Notes: generated from the letters alone by a model not told the origin. Positions 1 to 5,325 are shown, counted from the stretch's first letter. The stretch is 5,325 nt of DNA from Chloroflexota bacterium (GCA_016865955.1 VGNW01000163.1:1-5325), one strand, 5' to 3'. A program made the numbers and translations.

Positions 1-26
1 CGGGCAAGGTAGGTAGAAAGAAATAG
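1..26 (+). CDS. rplF: 50S ribosomal protein L6, C-terminal end only (partial)
   Basis: Only the last seven codons are present. The frame starting at base 3 reads GKVGRKK and stops at TAG (24-26). A short Gly/Lys-rich tail is typical of the L6 C-terminus, and L6 is the usual gene just before L18 in spc operons, so the call rests on both the tail and the position. L6 binds 23S rRNA near the factor-binding region of the large subunit. The stop lies 6 bases before the rplR start. The fragment is too short to identify on its own. Confidence 0.8.
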
Positions 27-32
27 AAGACC

Positions 33-404
33 ATGAGTAGCGGTGTCAAGGATTCCAGAATAGCGATAAAACGAAGACACGAGAGGGTCAGGAAGCGTGT
101 CGAAGGCACAACTTCGCGCCCTCGACTCTGCGTTTTTCGCAGTTTGAATCATATATATGCACAGGTGATAGATGACGGAGAGGGCTGTACCGTTGTGACT
201 GCCTCGACCCTGGATGCGGAGATAAAGGGTAACTCGGAAGGCAAAAACAAAAAAGCGATGGCTGATCTGGTAGGGAAACTGATTGCTGAACGCGCTAAAG
301 AGAAGGGCATAGAGCAGGTTGTTTTTGATCGCGGAGGGTATAAATATCACGGGCGAGTAAAGGCTCTGGCAGATGCTGCCCGCGGAGCGGGATTGAGGTT
401 TTAA
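33..404 (+). CDS. rplR: 50S ribosomal protein L18
   Basis: L18 binds 5S rRNA and, with L5, helps dock it in the central protuberance of the large subunit. The 123-residue product has the usual length. It has a very basic N-terminus (residues 8-24), the conserved strand RPRLCVFRSLNHIYAQV at 29-45, and the family's C-terminal block at 97-123, which includes FDRGG, YHGRVKALADAA and the ending GLRF. The ATG at 33 has only a weak purine stretch upstream (AGAAGA, 26-31). Translation is therefore probably helped by ribosomes finishing rplF 6 bases earlier. It is followed 5 bases later by rpsE. Nothing looks truncated or unusual. Confidence 0.97.
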   Translation: MSSGVKDSRIAIKRRHERVRKRVEGTTSRPRLCVFRSLNHIYAQVIDDGEGCTVVTASTLDAEIKGNSEGKNKKAMADLVGKLIAERAKEKGIEQVVFDRGGYKYHGRVKALADAARGAGLRF

Positions 405-409
405 GAGCT

Positions 410-925
410 ATGGAACATACCGAGAGGATAAATCCCAACGATTTGACACTGACCGAGAAGCTGGTTCACGTCAATCGTGTAGCCAAGGTGGTAAAAAGAG
501 GACGTCGATTCAGCTTCAGCGCTCTGGTTGTGGTCGGAGATGGGCAGGGACATGTCGGGGCTGGATTGGGCAAAGCCAGGGAAGTACCTGCCGCGATACG
601 CAAGGCCGGAGCCGTCGCCAGAAAGAATCTGATTCGCGTGCCTATGAGCGGCAATACTATTCCATTTGAGATTGTAACCAAGTTCGGAGCGGCGAAAGTC
701 CTATTGAAACCGGCAGCACCGGGCACCGGCGTGATTGCCGGCGGCGGTGTGCGGGCTGTTGTGGAATCTGCCGGCATAAGAGATATTCTGACTAAATCGA
801 TGGGAAGCTCCAATCCGGTTAATGTGGTCAGGGCCACGATGAAGGCGCTCAGTCAGTTGAAAGACCCGAAGCAGGAGCTAACCAGACGAAAGTCGACTCC
901 AACAGCGGGGGGCACTGGTGGCTAA
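410..925 (+). CDS. rpsE: 30S ribosomal protein S5
   Basis: S5 sits on the back of the small subunit near the mRNA entry channel and affects decoding accuracy. The 171-residue product has the N-terminal double-stranded-RNA-binding fold (about 13-76), with VNRVAKVV at 21-28, GRRFSFSALVVVGDG at 31-45 and GKAREVPAAIRKA at 54-66. The C-terminal S5 domain (about 84-155) includes the Gly-rich turn PGTGVIAGGGVRAV at 104-117 and SNPVNVVRATMKAL at 134-147. The final 10-15 residues are a Thr/Gly-rich tail whose last codons overlap rpmD. A GAGG at 395-398 lies 11 bases before the ATG, a slightly long spacing. Residue 30 is Arg, giving K-R-G where E. coli and many others have K-G-G in the loop linked to spectinomycin response. 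Confidence 0.97.
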   Translation: MEHTERINPNDLTLTEKLVHVNRVAKVVKRGRRFSFSALVVVGDGQGHVGAGLGKAREVPAAIRKAGAVARKNLIRVPMSGNTIPFEIVTKFGAAKVLLKPAAPGTGVIAGGGVRAVVESAGIRDILTKSMGSSNPVNVVRATMKALSQLKDPKQELTRRKSTPTAGGTGG

Positions 926-1106
926 ACTGAGCATTACCTGGGAAAAGAGCGCTATAGGCTACAATAAGGTTCAGAGGATAACTCTCAGGACCCTGGGCCT
1001 TCGTCGTTTGAATCAGACTGTTATACACAAAGACTCACCTGAGATCCGCGGGATGGTACAGAAGGTGAGACACCTGGTTCATGTGGAGGAGGCGCCTGAG
1101 GAGTAG
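918..1106 (+). CDS. rpmD: 50S ribosomal protein L30
   Basis: L30 is a small two-helix, three-strand protein of the large subunit. The 62-residue product is near the normal 56-60 residues. It shows KLSITWEKSAIGY at 3-15, the helix segment ending TLRTLGLRRLNQTVIHKD (about 22-39) and the family ending GMVQKVRHLVHVEE (about 45-58). The start is GTG at 918, inside the last codons of rpsE: the reading frames overlap by 8 bases (918-925). No later ATG would preserve the conserved KLSITW start. A run of six G (907-912), 5 bases upstream, probably serves as a non-canonical ribosome-binding site, alongside coupling to rpsE. Confidence 0.95.
   Translation: MAKLSITWEKSAIGYNKVQRITLRTLGLRRLNQTVIHKDSPEIRGMVQKVRHLVHVEEAPEE
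1098..1103 (+). promoter_or_regulatory. Ribosome-binding site of rplO within the end of rpmD
   Basis: GAGGAG lies 6 bases before the rplO ATG and is formed by the last two glutamate codons of rpmD (GAG GAG, then TAG). A further GGAGGAGG at 1085-1092 is too far away to act directly. The L30 C-terminus thus doubles as the initiation signal for L15. Confidence 0.75.
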
Positions 1107-1109
1107 AAG

Positions 1110-1553
1110 ATGAAGCAAAACGAATTGAAGCCCAGCCCGGGGGCTAAACATAAAAGGAAGCGCATCGGGCGAGGTGACGGAAGCGGACATGGAACATACT
1201 CGTGTCGCGGGCTTAAGGGACAGAAAGCACGTGCCGGGGGAGGGGTTGCTCTGAGGTTTGAGGGTGGTCAGACCCCGCTGGTTAAACGTCTGCCCGGCAA
1301 GCGCGGCTTCACGAATATTTTCAAGACTGAATATGCCATAGTCAATCTGGAGCAACTTAGGATATTTGAACAAGGTGTGGAGATAACTCCGCAGAAACTG
1401 GTTGAGACGGGTCTGGTGTCCTCGCTGGAAAAGCCGGTCAAAATCCTCGGTGACGGTGAACTTCAACGCCCCCTGGTGGTGAAGGCCAATAAATTCTCCA
1501 AGACTGCCAAGAGCAAGATAGAGGCTGCGGGTGGAAGGGCGGAGGAGATTTAG
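1110..1553 (+). CDS. rplO: 50S ribosomal protein L15
   Basis: L15 is an assembly protein of the large subunit with a long extended N-terminal arm that threads through 23S rRNA. The 147-residue product has the classic arm: NELKPSPG at 4-11, KRKRIGRGDGSGHGTYS at 15-31 and RGLKGQKARAGGGV at 33-46. These are followed by GGQTPLVKRLPGKRGF at 52-67 and NIFKTEYAIVNLEQL at 69-83. The globular C-terminal half (about 75-147) contains KILGDGEL at 111-118 and KFSKTAKSKIEAAGG at 128-142. Length is normal. It starts 3 bases after the rpmD stop and is followed 12 bases later by secY, its usual neighbour. Confidence 0.97.
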   Translation: MKQNELKPSPGAKHKRKRIGRGDGSGHGTYSCRGLKGQKARAGGGVALRFEGGQTPLVKRLPGKRGFTNIFKTEYAIVNLEQLRIFEQGVEITPQKLVETGLVSSLEKPVKILGDGELQRPLVVKANKFSKTAKSKIEAAGGRAEEI

Positions 1554-1556
1554 GGG
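1552..1556 (+). promoter_or_regulatory. Ribosome-binding site supporting the secY start
   Basis: AGGGG overlaps the rplO stop codon and ends 9 bases before the ATG at 1566. The next in-frame ATG (1590) has no purine-rich site before it. This favours 1566 as the secY start, even though it adds a few residues before the conserved RLPDLR segment. Confidence 0.65.
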
Positions 1557-1565
1557 AAGAGCCAA

Positions 1566-2927
1566 ATGCGACAACCACAGAAAAGTTCAATGCCCCGGCT
1601 CATTCAGGCCATGGTAGATGCTTTCAGGCTACCTGACTTGAGGTGGAAGCTGCTTTTTACCTTGGCGATGCTGGTGGTATTCCGTTTTGTAGCTCATATT
1701 CCGGTACCTGGGGTAGATCGTGAAGCTCTCAGCAATGTCTTTGAGACTAATGCCCTTTTGGGCATGCTTGACCTGTTCAGCGGCGGTGCGATGAGGAACT
1801 TGAGCATAGCTGCGATGGGTGTCTATCCCTATATTACTGCCTCTATCATCATGCAGCTACTTGTGCCTATTATCCCCCGGCTCCAGAACCTGCAGAAAGA
1901 AGGGGAAATAGGGCGCAGAAAGCTTAATCAATATACGCACTGGTTAACAGTGCCTCTGGCTATGCTCCAGGGCTATGCTCAGCTTGTCCTTTTCCAAAGA
2001 CCTGAAATGGGGGTACTGCCGCCGGGGACGATAGGTTTTGGCAGCGACCAACTGCTAACTACTGCTGCTATGGTGTTATCCATGACAGCGGGCACTATGT
2101 TCCTTGTCTGGATAGGTGAGCGAATAACCGAGAATGGAATCGGCAATGGCGTGTCCATCATTATCTTCGGCGGTATCGTTGCAGGTTTGCCCACCAATTT
2201 TGGACGGACCTATCTGGAAGGAACTTCAGCAGGGGAAGGCATTTTCAATATAGTCAAGCTGGTTATTCTCCTTCTGGCGATAGCTTTCTTCATAGTGTAC
2301 GTCACGGAGGGGGTACGCCGCATACCTGTTCAGTATTCTCGAAGTCTATTCCGCGGCGGCAAGATGTACAGACAATCCGGGGGAACCCATATCCCGCTCC
2401 GCGTTAACTCGGCAGGCATGATACCGCTGATATTTGCCTATGCGCTCTTAATGTTACCTGCAACGGTAGCCAGCTATTTTCTTGCATCGAAAGTGTCCTG
2501 GGTAGCCACGGGGGCGGACTGGGTCGATAAGTTGTTCAATACAAACGGTTATCCTTACTGGGCTTTCCTGTTTTTCCTGGTTATAGGTTTCACTTTCTTT
2601 TATACTATGGTCATTTTCCAGCAGCAGAATCTTGCTGAGACATTACAAAGACAAGGGGGGTTCATACCCGGTATCAGACCGGGACGTCCGACGTCCGACT
2701 ATTTAAACAGGGTCATTGTGCGTATAACCTGTGGGGGAGCGCTGTTCCTTGCCTTGGTGGCGGTAGCCCCTATCCTGTCCCGCTGGTTGGTAGGCGGTAC
2801 AGCCAGTTCCACCTTGATGCTCATTTCGGCTGCCGGACTCCTGATTGTCGTGGGTGTTGTTCTGGATACTATGAGACAAATAGAAGCGCAGCTGCTGATG
2901 CGTCATTATGAAGGATTCATAAAGTGA
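1566..2927 (+). CDS. secY: Protein translocase channel subunit SecY
   Basis: SecY forms the membrane channel of the SecYEG translocon, through which SecA and ribosomes pass secreted and membrane proteins. The 453-residue product has ten hydrophobic segments, at roughly 29-48, 82-103, 127-145, 165-184, 192-209, 229-249, 281-305, 331-351, 386-408 and 413-434. The amphipathic N-terminus (DAFRLPDLRWK, 18-28) precedes segment 1. HIPVPGVD (44-51) and the plug region (about 62-80, with LDLFSGG) follow. Conserved landmarks include GVYPYITASIIMQL (85-98), GERITENGIGNG (184-195), the basic cytosolic loop RRIPVQYSRS (251-260), and the large loop before segment 9 with GGFIPGIRPG (364-373), where ribosome and SecA contact occurs. 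The N- and C-termini are predicted cytosolic. The last codons overlap adk by 4 bases. The protein appears intact. Confidence 0.98.
   Translation: MRQPQKSSMPRLIQAMVDAFRLPDLRWKLLFTLAMLVVFRFVAHIPVPGVDREALSNVFETNALLGMLDLFSGGAMRNLSIAAMGVYPYITASIIMQLLVPIIPRLQNLQKEGEIGRRKLNQYTHWLTVPLAMLQGYAQLVLFQRPEMGVLPPGTIGFGSDQLLTTAAMVLSMTAGTMFLVWIGERITENGIGNGVSIIIFGGIVAGLPTNFGRTYLEGTSAGEGIFNIVKLVILLLAIAFFIVYVTEGVRRIPVQYSRSLFRGGKMYRQSGGTHIPLRVNSAGMIPLIFAYALLMLPATVASYFLASKVSWVATGADWVDKLFNTNGYPYWAFLFFLVIGFTFFYTMVIFQQQNLAETLQRQGGFIPGIRPGRPTSDYLNRVIVRITCGGALFLALVAVAPILSRWLVGGTASSTLMLISAAGLLIVVGVVLDTMRQIEAQLLMRHYEGFIK
2911..2915 (+). promoter_or_regulatory. Ribosome-binding site of adk within the end of secY
   Basis: AAGGA lies within the last secY codons, 8 bases before the GTG at 2924. 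Together with the 4-base GTGA overlap it supports GTG as the adk start, because no in-frame ATG occurs before the P-loop. Confidence 0.7.
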
Positions 2928-3592
2928 CGAAGCAAAAACAATTGAACGTAATCCTTTTGGGAGCGCCCGGGGCCGGCAAAGGCACTCAAGCTGTTACTAT
3001 CTCAAAGAAGCTAGGTTTGGCTCATATTGCCTCAGGCGACCTTTTCCGCAAAGAGCAGGAAAGCGGCAGCGAATTGGGTAAAATCGCCAAATCTTATATG
3101 GAAAAAGGACAGCTTGTACCGGACGACGTAACTGTAAAGATGATTCTGGGCAGGATAGCTGCTCCCGATTGTGCCAAGGGATTTTTGTTAGATGGATTTC
3201 CCAGAACACTGGAACAGGCGAAAGCATTGGATAGGGCGCTTAAATCGCAGGGGAAAAAGATAGACATGGTTCTGTATATCAAGGTCTCGGTGAAGGAGCT
3301 GTTGAGACGATTGAGCGGGCGCTGGATATGCCGCAACTGTCAGGCACCGTATAATATCGTTGAATTACCGCCTAAGATTAAAGGGAAGTGCGACCGTTGC
3401 GGAGGTGAGCTTTATCAACGCGCTGACGATACTGAGGAAACAGCCAGGAAGCGCCTGGATGTCTATTTTAATCAGACGATGCCTTTGATAGAATACTACA
3501 CTAAGTCGGGTACTTTGGTGGAAGTGAACGGGGAGCAGAGTGTTGAGGCTGTCGGGCGGGATGTAATAGCTGTTCTCGAGGGCAGGAAATAG
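2924..3592 (+). CDS. adk: Adenylate kinase, long form with zinc-type LID
   Basis: This enzyme interconverts ATP and AMP with two ADP in the cytoplasm and balances the adenylate pool. The 222-residue product has the P-loop GAPGAGKGT at 13-21, the AMP-binding region with SGDLFR at 37-42, and DGFPRT at 90-95. The long LID domain spans about 131-169. The LID carries two cysteine pairs, C136/C139 and C156/C159, separated by 16 residues. This is the tetra-Cys zinc-binding pattern of Gram-positive-type enzymes, which replaces the hydrogen-bond network found in E. coli Adk. RADDTEETARKRLDVY at 166-181 supplies the conserved arginines. The start is GTG, whose GTGA overlaps the secY stop (2924-2927), indicating translational coupling. 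The protein is intact. Confidence 0.98.
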   Translation: MTKQKQLNVILLGAPGAGKGTQAVTISKKLGLAHIASGDLFRKEQESGSELGKIAKSYMEKGQLVPDDVTVKMILGRIAAPDCAKGFLLDGFPRTLEQAKALDRALKSQGKKIDMVLYIKVSVKELLRRLSGRWICRNCQAPYNIVELPPKIKGKCDRCGGELYQRADDTEETARKRLDVYFNQTMPLIEYYTKSGTLVEVNGEQSVEAVGRDVIAVLEGRK

Positions 3593-3595
3593 GAG

Positions 3596-4366
3596 ATGCA
3601 AAGAATCGGACAGGAAGTGGGAATAGTAATAAAGTCCCCCCGGGAGATCGCCATAATGCGGGAGGCGGGACGTGTGGTAGCTGCTGTTATAGAAGCTTTA
3701 ACCGAAGCGGTCAGTCCCGGGGTTACTACCCGTGAACTTAACGAAGTGGCAGACAGGGAGTTGAAGAAGCACGGAGCCGTTTCTGCATTCAAAGGATACC
3801 GCGGTTTTCCGGCTTCGATATGTACTTCTATCAACGAAGAAGTCGTTCACGGGATTCCGGGCAGCCGGATATTGAAGGCAGGAGATATCATCTCTCTCGA
3901 TGTGGGTGCGATTCTGGATGGATTTTACGGCGATGCTGCTGTGACGCTGCCCGTAGGAAAGATAAGTGCGGAGGGTCAGAGGCTTATTGAGACCACTGAG
4001 GAGGCTTTAAAGGCTGGCATAGCTGCCGCTAGAAGCGGGGCCAGGCTGGGAGATGTCTCTGCGGCAATTCAAAACTACGCTGAATCGAGGAATTTCTCTG
4101 TGGTCAGGGAATATGTGGGTCATGGCATCGGGCGTGAGTTGCACGAGGACCCGCAAATCCCCAATTTCGGTATTGCGGGAGAAGGGCCTTTGCTGAAGAA
4201 AGGCATGACTCTGGCATTGGAGCCTATGGTTAACGCCGGAGAATGGCGCACTAAAATTGCAGATAACAAGTGGACAGTTAGCACAATCGATGGGAAGCTT
4301 TCTGCCCACTTCGAGCATACTATAGCTATTACCGACGGCAGTGCGGAGATATTGACCATGCGTTAG
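3596..4366 (+). CDS. map: Methionine aminopeptidase, type I
   Basis: The enzyme removes the initiator methionine from nascent proteins whose second residue is small. The 256-residue product has the pita-bread fold sequence and all five metal ligands of the family: D102 (in SLDVG), D113 (in YGDAA), H176 (in GHGIG), E209 (in LEPM) and E240 (in FEHT). It also has the conserved histidines H85 (VVHGIPG) and H183 (LHEDP). It has no N-terminal SEC-C-type or SH3-binding extension, so it is the short bacterial type Ia. The ATG at 3596 lies 3 bases after the adk stop, with AGGA (3584-3587) at 8-base spacing. The adjacent AGGAG is too close to use. A GTG at 3617 would shorten the N-terminus to the more typical beginning just before IKSPREI. 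By the second-residue rule, likely substrates encoded here include L18, L30, Adk, IF1, S13 and probably S11. Confidence 0.97.
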   Translation: MQRIGQEVGIVIKSPREIAIMREAGRVVAAVIEALTEAVSPGVTTRELNEVADRELKKHGAVSAFKGYRGFPASICTSINEEVVHGIPGSRILKAGDIISLDVGAILDGFYGDAAVTLPVGKISAEGQRLIETTEEALKAGIAAARSGARLGDVSAAIQNYAESRNFSVVREYVGHGIGRELHEDPQIPNFGIAGEGPLLKKGMTLALEPMVNAGEWRTKIADNKWTVSTIDGKLSAHFEHTIAITDGSAEILTMR

Positions 4367-4380
4367 AACTGATGAGAAAG

Positions 4381-4385
4381 GGTGA
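4381..4385 (+). promoter_or_regulatory. Ribosome-binding site of infA
   Basis: GGTGA matches the 3' end of 16S rRNA (complement of TCACC) and lies 9 bases before the infA ATG. It accounts for most of the 28-base gap after map, the largest in the window. No promoter or hairpin is evident there. Confidence 0.65.
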
Positions 4386-4394
4386 CGGCGAACT

Positions 4395-4613
4395 ATGCCA
4401 AAGAAGGATGCAATAGAAGTTGAAGGGACAGTAATTGAGCCGTTGCCTAATGCTATGTTTCGTGTGGAGTTGCCCAACGGACATCAGGTTCTGGCACATG
4501 CTTCCGGAAAGATGAGGCTTCATTTTATAAGGATACTGCGGGGAGATAAGGTGCTGGTGGAACTCTCACCTTACGACCTGACGCGCGGAAGGATTACTTA
4601 CAGGTTCAAGTAA
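4395..4613 (+). CDS. infA: Translation initiation factor IF-1
   Basis: IF-1 binds the A site of the 30S subunit and works with IF-2 and IF-3 during initiation. The 72-residue product matches the family's length exactly and is a single S1-like OB fold. Landmarks are EVEGTVIEPLPNAMFRVEL at 8-26, NGHQVLAH at 28-35, SGKMR at 37-41, IRILRGDKVLVELSPYDL at 45-62 and the nearly invariant ending TRGRITYR at 63-70. A clear ribosome-binding site precedes the ATG. The gene lies between map and rpmJ, its normal place at the junction of the spc and alpha operons. Four of its seven arginine codons are AGG, which is unusual for a gene that should be highly expressed in a fast grower. Confidence 0.98.
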   Translation: MPKKDAIEVEGTVIEPLPNAMFRVELPNGHQVLAHASGKMRLHFIRILRGDKVLVELSPYDLTRGRITYRFK

Positions 4614-4632
4614 CAATTTAGGATTGGGTACG

Positions 4633-4746
4633 ATGAAGGTTAGAGCTTCGGTAAAAGTTCGCTGCGATAAGTGTAAGGTTGTAAAGCGCAAAGGCGTGGT
4701 CAAGATTATTTGCACCAATCCGAGGCATAAACAAAGACAGGGTTGA
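4633..4746 (+). CDS. rpmJ: 50S ribosomal protein L36, zinc-binding (C+) form
   Basis: This 37-codon gene is easily missed because of its size. L36 is a small zinc-ribbon protein that stabilises 23S rRNA folding in the large subunit. The product begins MKVRASVKVRCDKC and ends CTNPRHKQRQG, the standard L36 length and wording. C11, C14, C27 and H32 form the Cys3-His zinc site, so this is the C+ paralogue type, not the zinc-free type induced during zinc starvation in some bacteria. AGGA at 4620-4623 lies 9 bases before the ATG. It sits 19 bases after infA and 20 bases before rpsM, the expected arrangement. The TGA stop is at 4744-4746. Confidence 0.97.
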   Translation: MKVRASVKVRCDKCKVVKRKGVVKIICTNPRHKQRQG

Positions 4747-4756
4747 GTTTTTTACC

Positions 4757-4762
4757 AGGAGG
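4757..4762 (+). promoter_or_regulatory. Strong ribosome-binding site deciding the rpsM start
   Basis: AGGAGG, continuing as AGGAGGGG to 4764, lies 4 bases before the ATG at 4767. A longer frame could open at TTG 4743, overlapping the rpmJ stop, but this site would then fall inside the coding region. It therefore fixes the start at 4767, where the canonical MARIAGVDIP begins. Confidence 0.85.
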
Positions 4763-4766
4763 GGTT

Positions 4767-5156
4767 ATGGCGAGGATTGCAGGTGTTGACATACCGAAAA
4801 ATAAACGGGTTGAGGCCTCTTTAGGCTATATATATGGTATAGGGCCTGCCCTGAGCCGAAAGATATTGGAGCAGACCGGGGTCAATCCCGATACCCGTGT
4901 TAAGGACCTTACGGATGAGGAGGTTAATCGAATCCGCGAGGTTATCGATAAAAACTACAGGGTAGAGGGTGACCTCAGAAAAGAGATTAATTTCAATGTC
5001 AAGCGTCTTATTGAGATAGGTAGCTATCGTGGACTTCGTCATCGGCGCGGTTTGCCGGCACGCGGACAGCGGACTAAGACCAATGCCAGAACAAAACGCG
5101 GTTCTCGTAAGACTGTGGCCGGCAGAGGCAGACGCCGTGGCATGTCCAAGAAGTAA
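4767..5156 (+). CDS. rpsM: 30S ribosomal protein S13
   Basis: S13 lies in the head of the small subunit, contacts the P-site tRNA through its C-terminal tail and forms bridges to the large subunit. From the ATG at 4767 the product has 129 residues, slightly longer than the usual 118-126. It begins MARIAGVDIPKNKRVEASLG and has the helix-turn-helix-like YIYGIGPALSRKIL (21-34). The signature RGLRHRRGLPARGQRTKTNART spans 88-109. A strongly basic tail (110-129, with RGRRRG and the ending SKK) follows and matches the tRNA-contacting extension. The start is set by the strong upstream site and the canonical N-terminus. rpsK follows after 13 bases. Confidence 0.98.
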   Translation: MARIAGVDIPKNKRVEASLGYIYGIGPALSRKILEQTGVNPDTRVKDLTDEEVNRIREVIDKNYRVEGDLRKEINFNVKRLIEIGSYRGLRHRRGLPARGQRTKTNARTKRGSRKTVAGRGRRRGMSKK

Positions 5157-5158
5157 GC

Positions 5159-5164
5159 GGAGGT
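5159..5164 (+). promoter_or_regulatory. Ribosome-binding site of rpsK
   Basis: GGAGGT, an excellent match to the anti-Shine-Dalgarno sequence, lies 5 bases before the ATG at 5170 and fills the gap after rpsM. Confidence 0.8.
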
Positions 5165-5169
5165 AGCCA

Positions 5170-5325
5170 ATGGTTGAAAAGAAGCGCACATCGAGGGGCG
5201 GTCGAAAAGAAAAGAAGGTAATCCCCAGGGGACGGGCTTACATACAGTCAACCTTTAACAATACTATAATCACTATTACCGATGCTCAAGGCAATGTGTT
5301 AGCCTGGGGTAGCTCCGGAACTGCG
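5170..5325 (+). CDS. rpsK: 30S ribosomal protein S11, N-terminal part (runs off the window)
   Basis: S11 is a platform protein of the small subunit near the mRNA exit site and the E site. The 52 codons present have no stop, and the gene continues past base 5325; full-length S11 is about 125-135 residues. After a basic N-terminal arm (residues 1-22, rich in Lys and Arg) comes the family hallmark AYIQSTFNNTIITITD at 23-38. It is followed by GNVLAWGSSGTA at 41-52, which opens the conserved beta core. The start is supported by the GGAGGT site. Its place after rpsM is normal for the alpha operon, and by analogy rpsD, rpoA and rplQ are expected beyond the edge. Confidence 0.97.
   Translation, partial: MVEKKRTSRGGRKEKKVIPRGRAYIQSTFNNTIITITDAQGNVLAWGSSGTA

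Noticed and set aside
443..471. TTGACA resembling a -35 promoter box inside rpsE
   Set aside because: No TATAAT-like -10 element occurs at the right distance, and the bases encode ordinary S5 residues.
466..837. A 123-codon open frame on the minus strand opposite rpsE
   Set aside because: The Pro/Thr/Ala-rich product is what the reverse complement of the Gly/Val-rich S5 coding sequence gives. No independent evidence supports it.
1035..1574. A 179-codon open frame on the minus strand opposite rplO
   Set aside because: It lies wholly antisense to the end of rpmD and all of rplO, which have unmistakable family sequences. Its product resembles no known family, and it has no gene-like context.
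1750..1765. Perfect 6-base-pair hairpin ATGCCC-TTTT-GGGCAT within secY
   Set aside because: It lies in conserved codons of the plug region, has no following T tract, and stems of this size are expected several times by chance in 5 kb.
2667..2699. Inverted repeat CCCGGT-ATCAG-ACCGGG followed by a short tandem GACGTCC repeat in secY
   Set aside because: It encodes the conserved PGIRPG loop and the adjacent GRPTSD. The symmetry follows from the repeated Pro-Gly codons, so it is not evidence of a terminator or operator.
4007..4477. A 156-codon open frame on the minus strand opposite map and infA
   Set aside because: It is a shadow of two well-supported genes, has low-complexity composition and crosses a gene boundary, with no recognisable domain.
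4743..4766. TTG start giving S13 an extra 8 residues and overlapping the rpmJ stop
   Set aside because: The strong AGGAGG site falls within this extension, and the canonical S13 N-terminus begins at the ATG at 4767.

Overview
The window is an ordinary, densely packed stretch of a bacterial ribosomal-protein superoperon: the second half of the spc operon joined directly to the start of the alpha operon. All genes are on the + strand. In order they are: the last codons of rplF (L6), rplR (L18), rpsE (S5), rpmD (L30), rplO (L15), secY, adk, map, infA (IF1), rpmJ (L36), rpsM (S13), and the first 52 codons of rpsK (S11), which runs off the right edge. rpmJ is only 37 codons long. I see no mobile element, repeat array, CRISPR, tRNA or rRNA, and no previously undescribed system.

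The gene order rplO-secY-adk-map-infA-rpmJ-rpsM-rpsK is typical of Gram-positive and other early-branching bacteria; in E. coli, adk and map lie elsewhere. Roughly balanced base composition, frequent AGG/AGA/ATA codons, a four-cysteine zinc LID in adenylate kinase, and the local wording of SecY and L15 (for example HIPVPGV in SecY and KRGFTNIF in L15) suggest Chloroflexota, possibly Dehalococcoidia. This placement is recalled from family resemblance, not from a search, and is only moderately secure.

Region by region: positions 1-1553 hold large- and small-subunit ribosomal proteins with gaps of 3-6 bases or an overlap. Positions 1566-2927 hold the SecY translocon channel. Positions 2924-4366 hold two housekeeping enzymes, adenylate kinase and methionine aminopeptidase. 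Positions 4395-5325 hold IF1, L36, S13 and S11. The largest gap between genes is 28 bases (4367-4394), and every gap is explained by a ribosome-binding site. No promoter or terminator is visible, so the whole block is probably read from a promoter upstream of the window and continues past it, by analogy to rpsD, rpoA and rplQ.

Functionally the block couples ribosome assembly (L6, L18, S5, L30, L15, L36, S13, S11) with initiation (IF1), membrane insertion and secretion of nascent proteins (SecY), removal of the initiator methionine (Map), and adenine-nucleotide balance (Adk).
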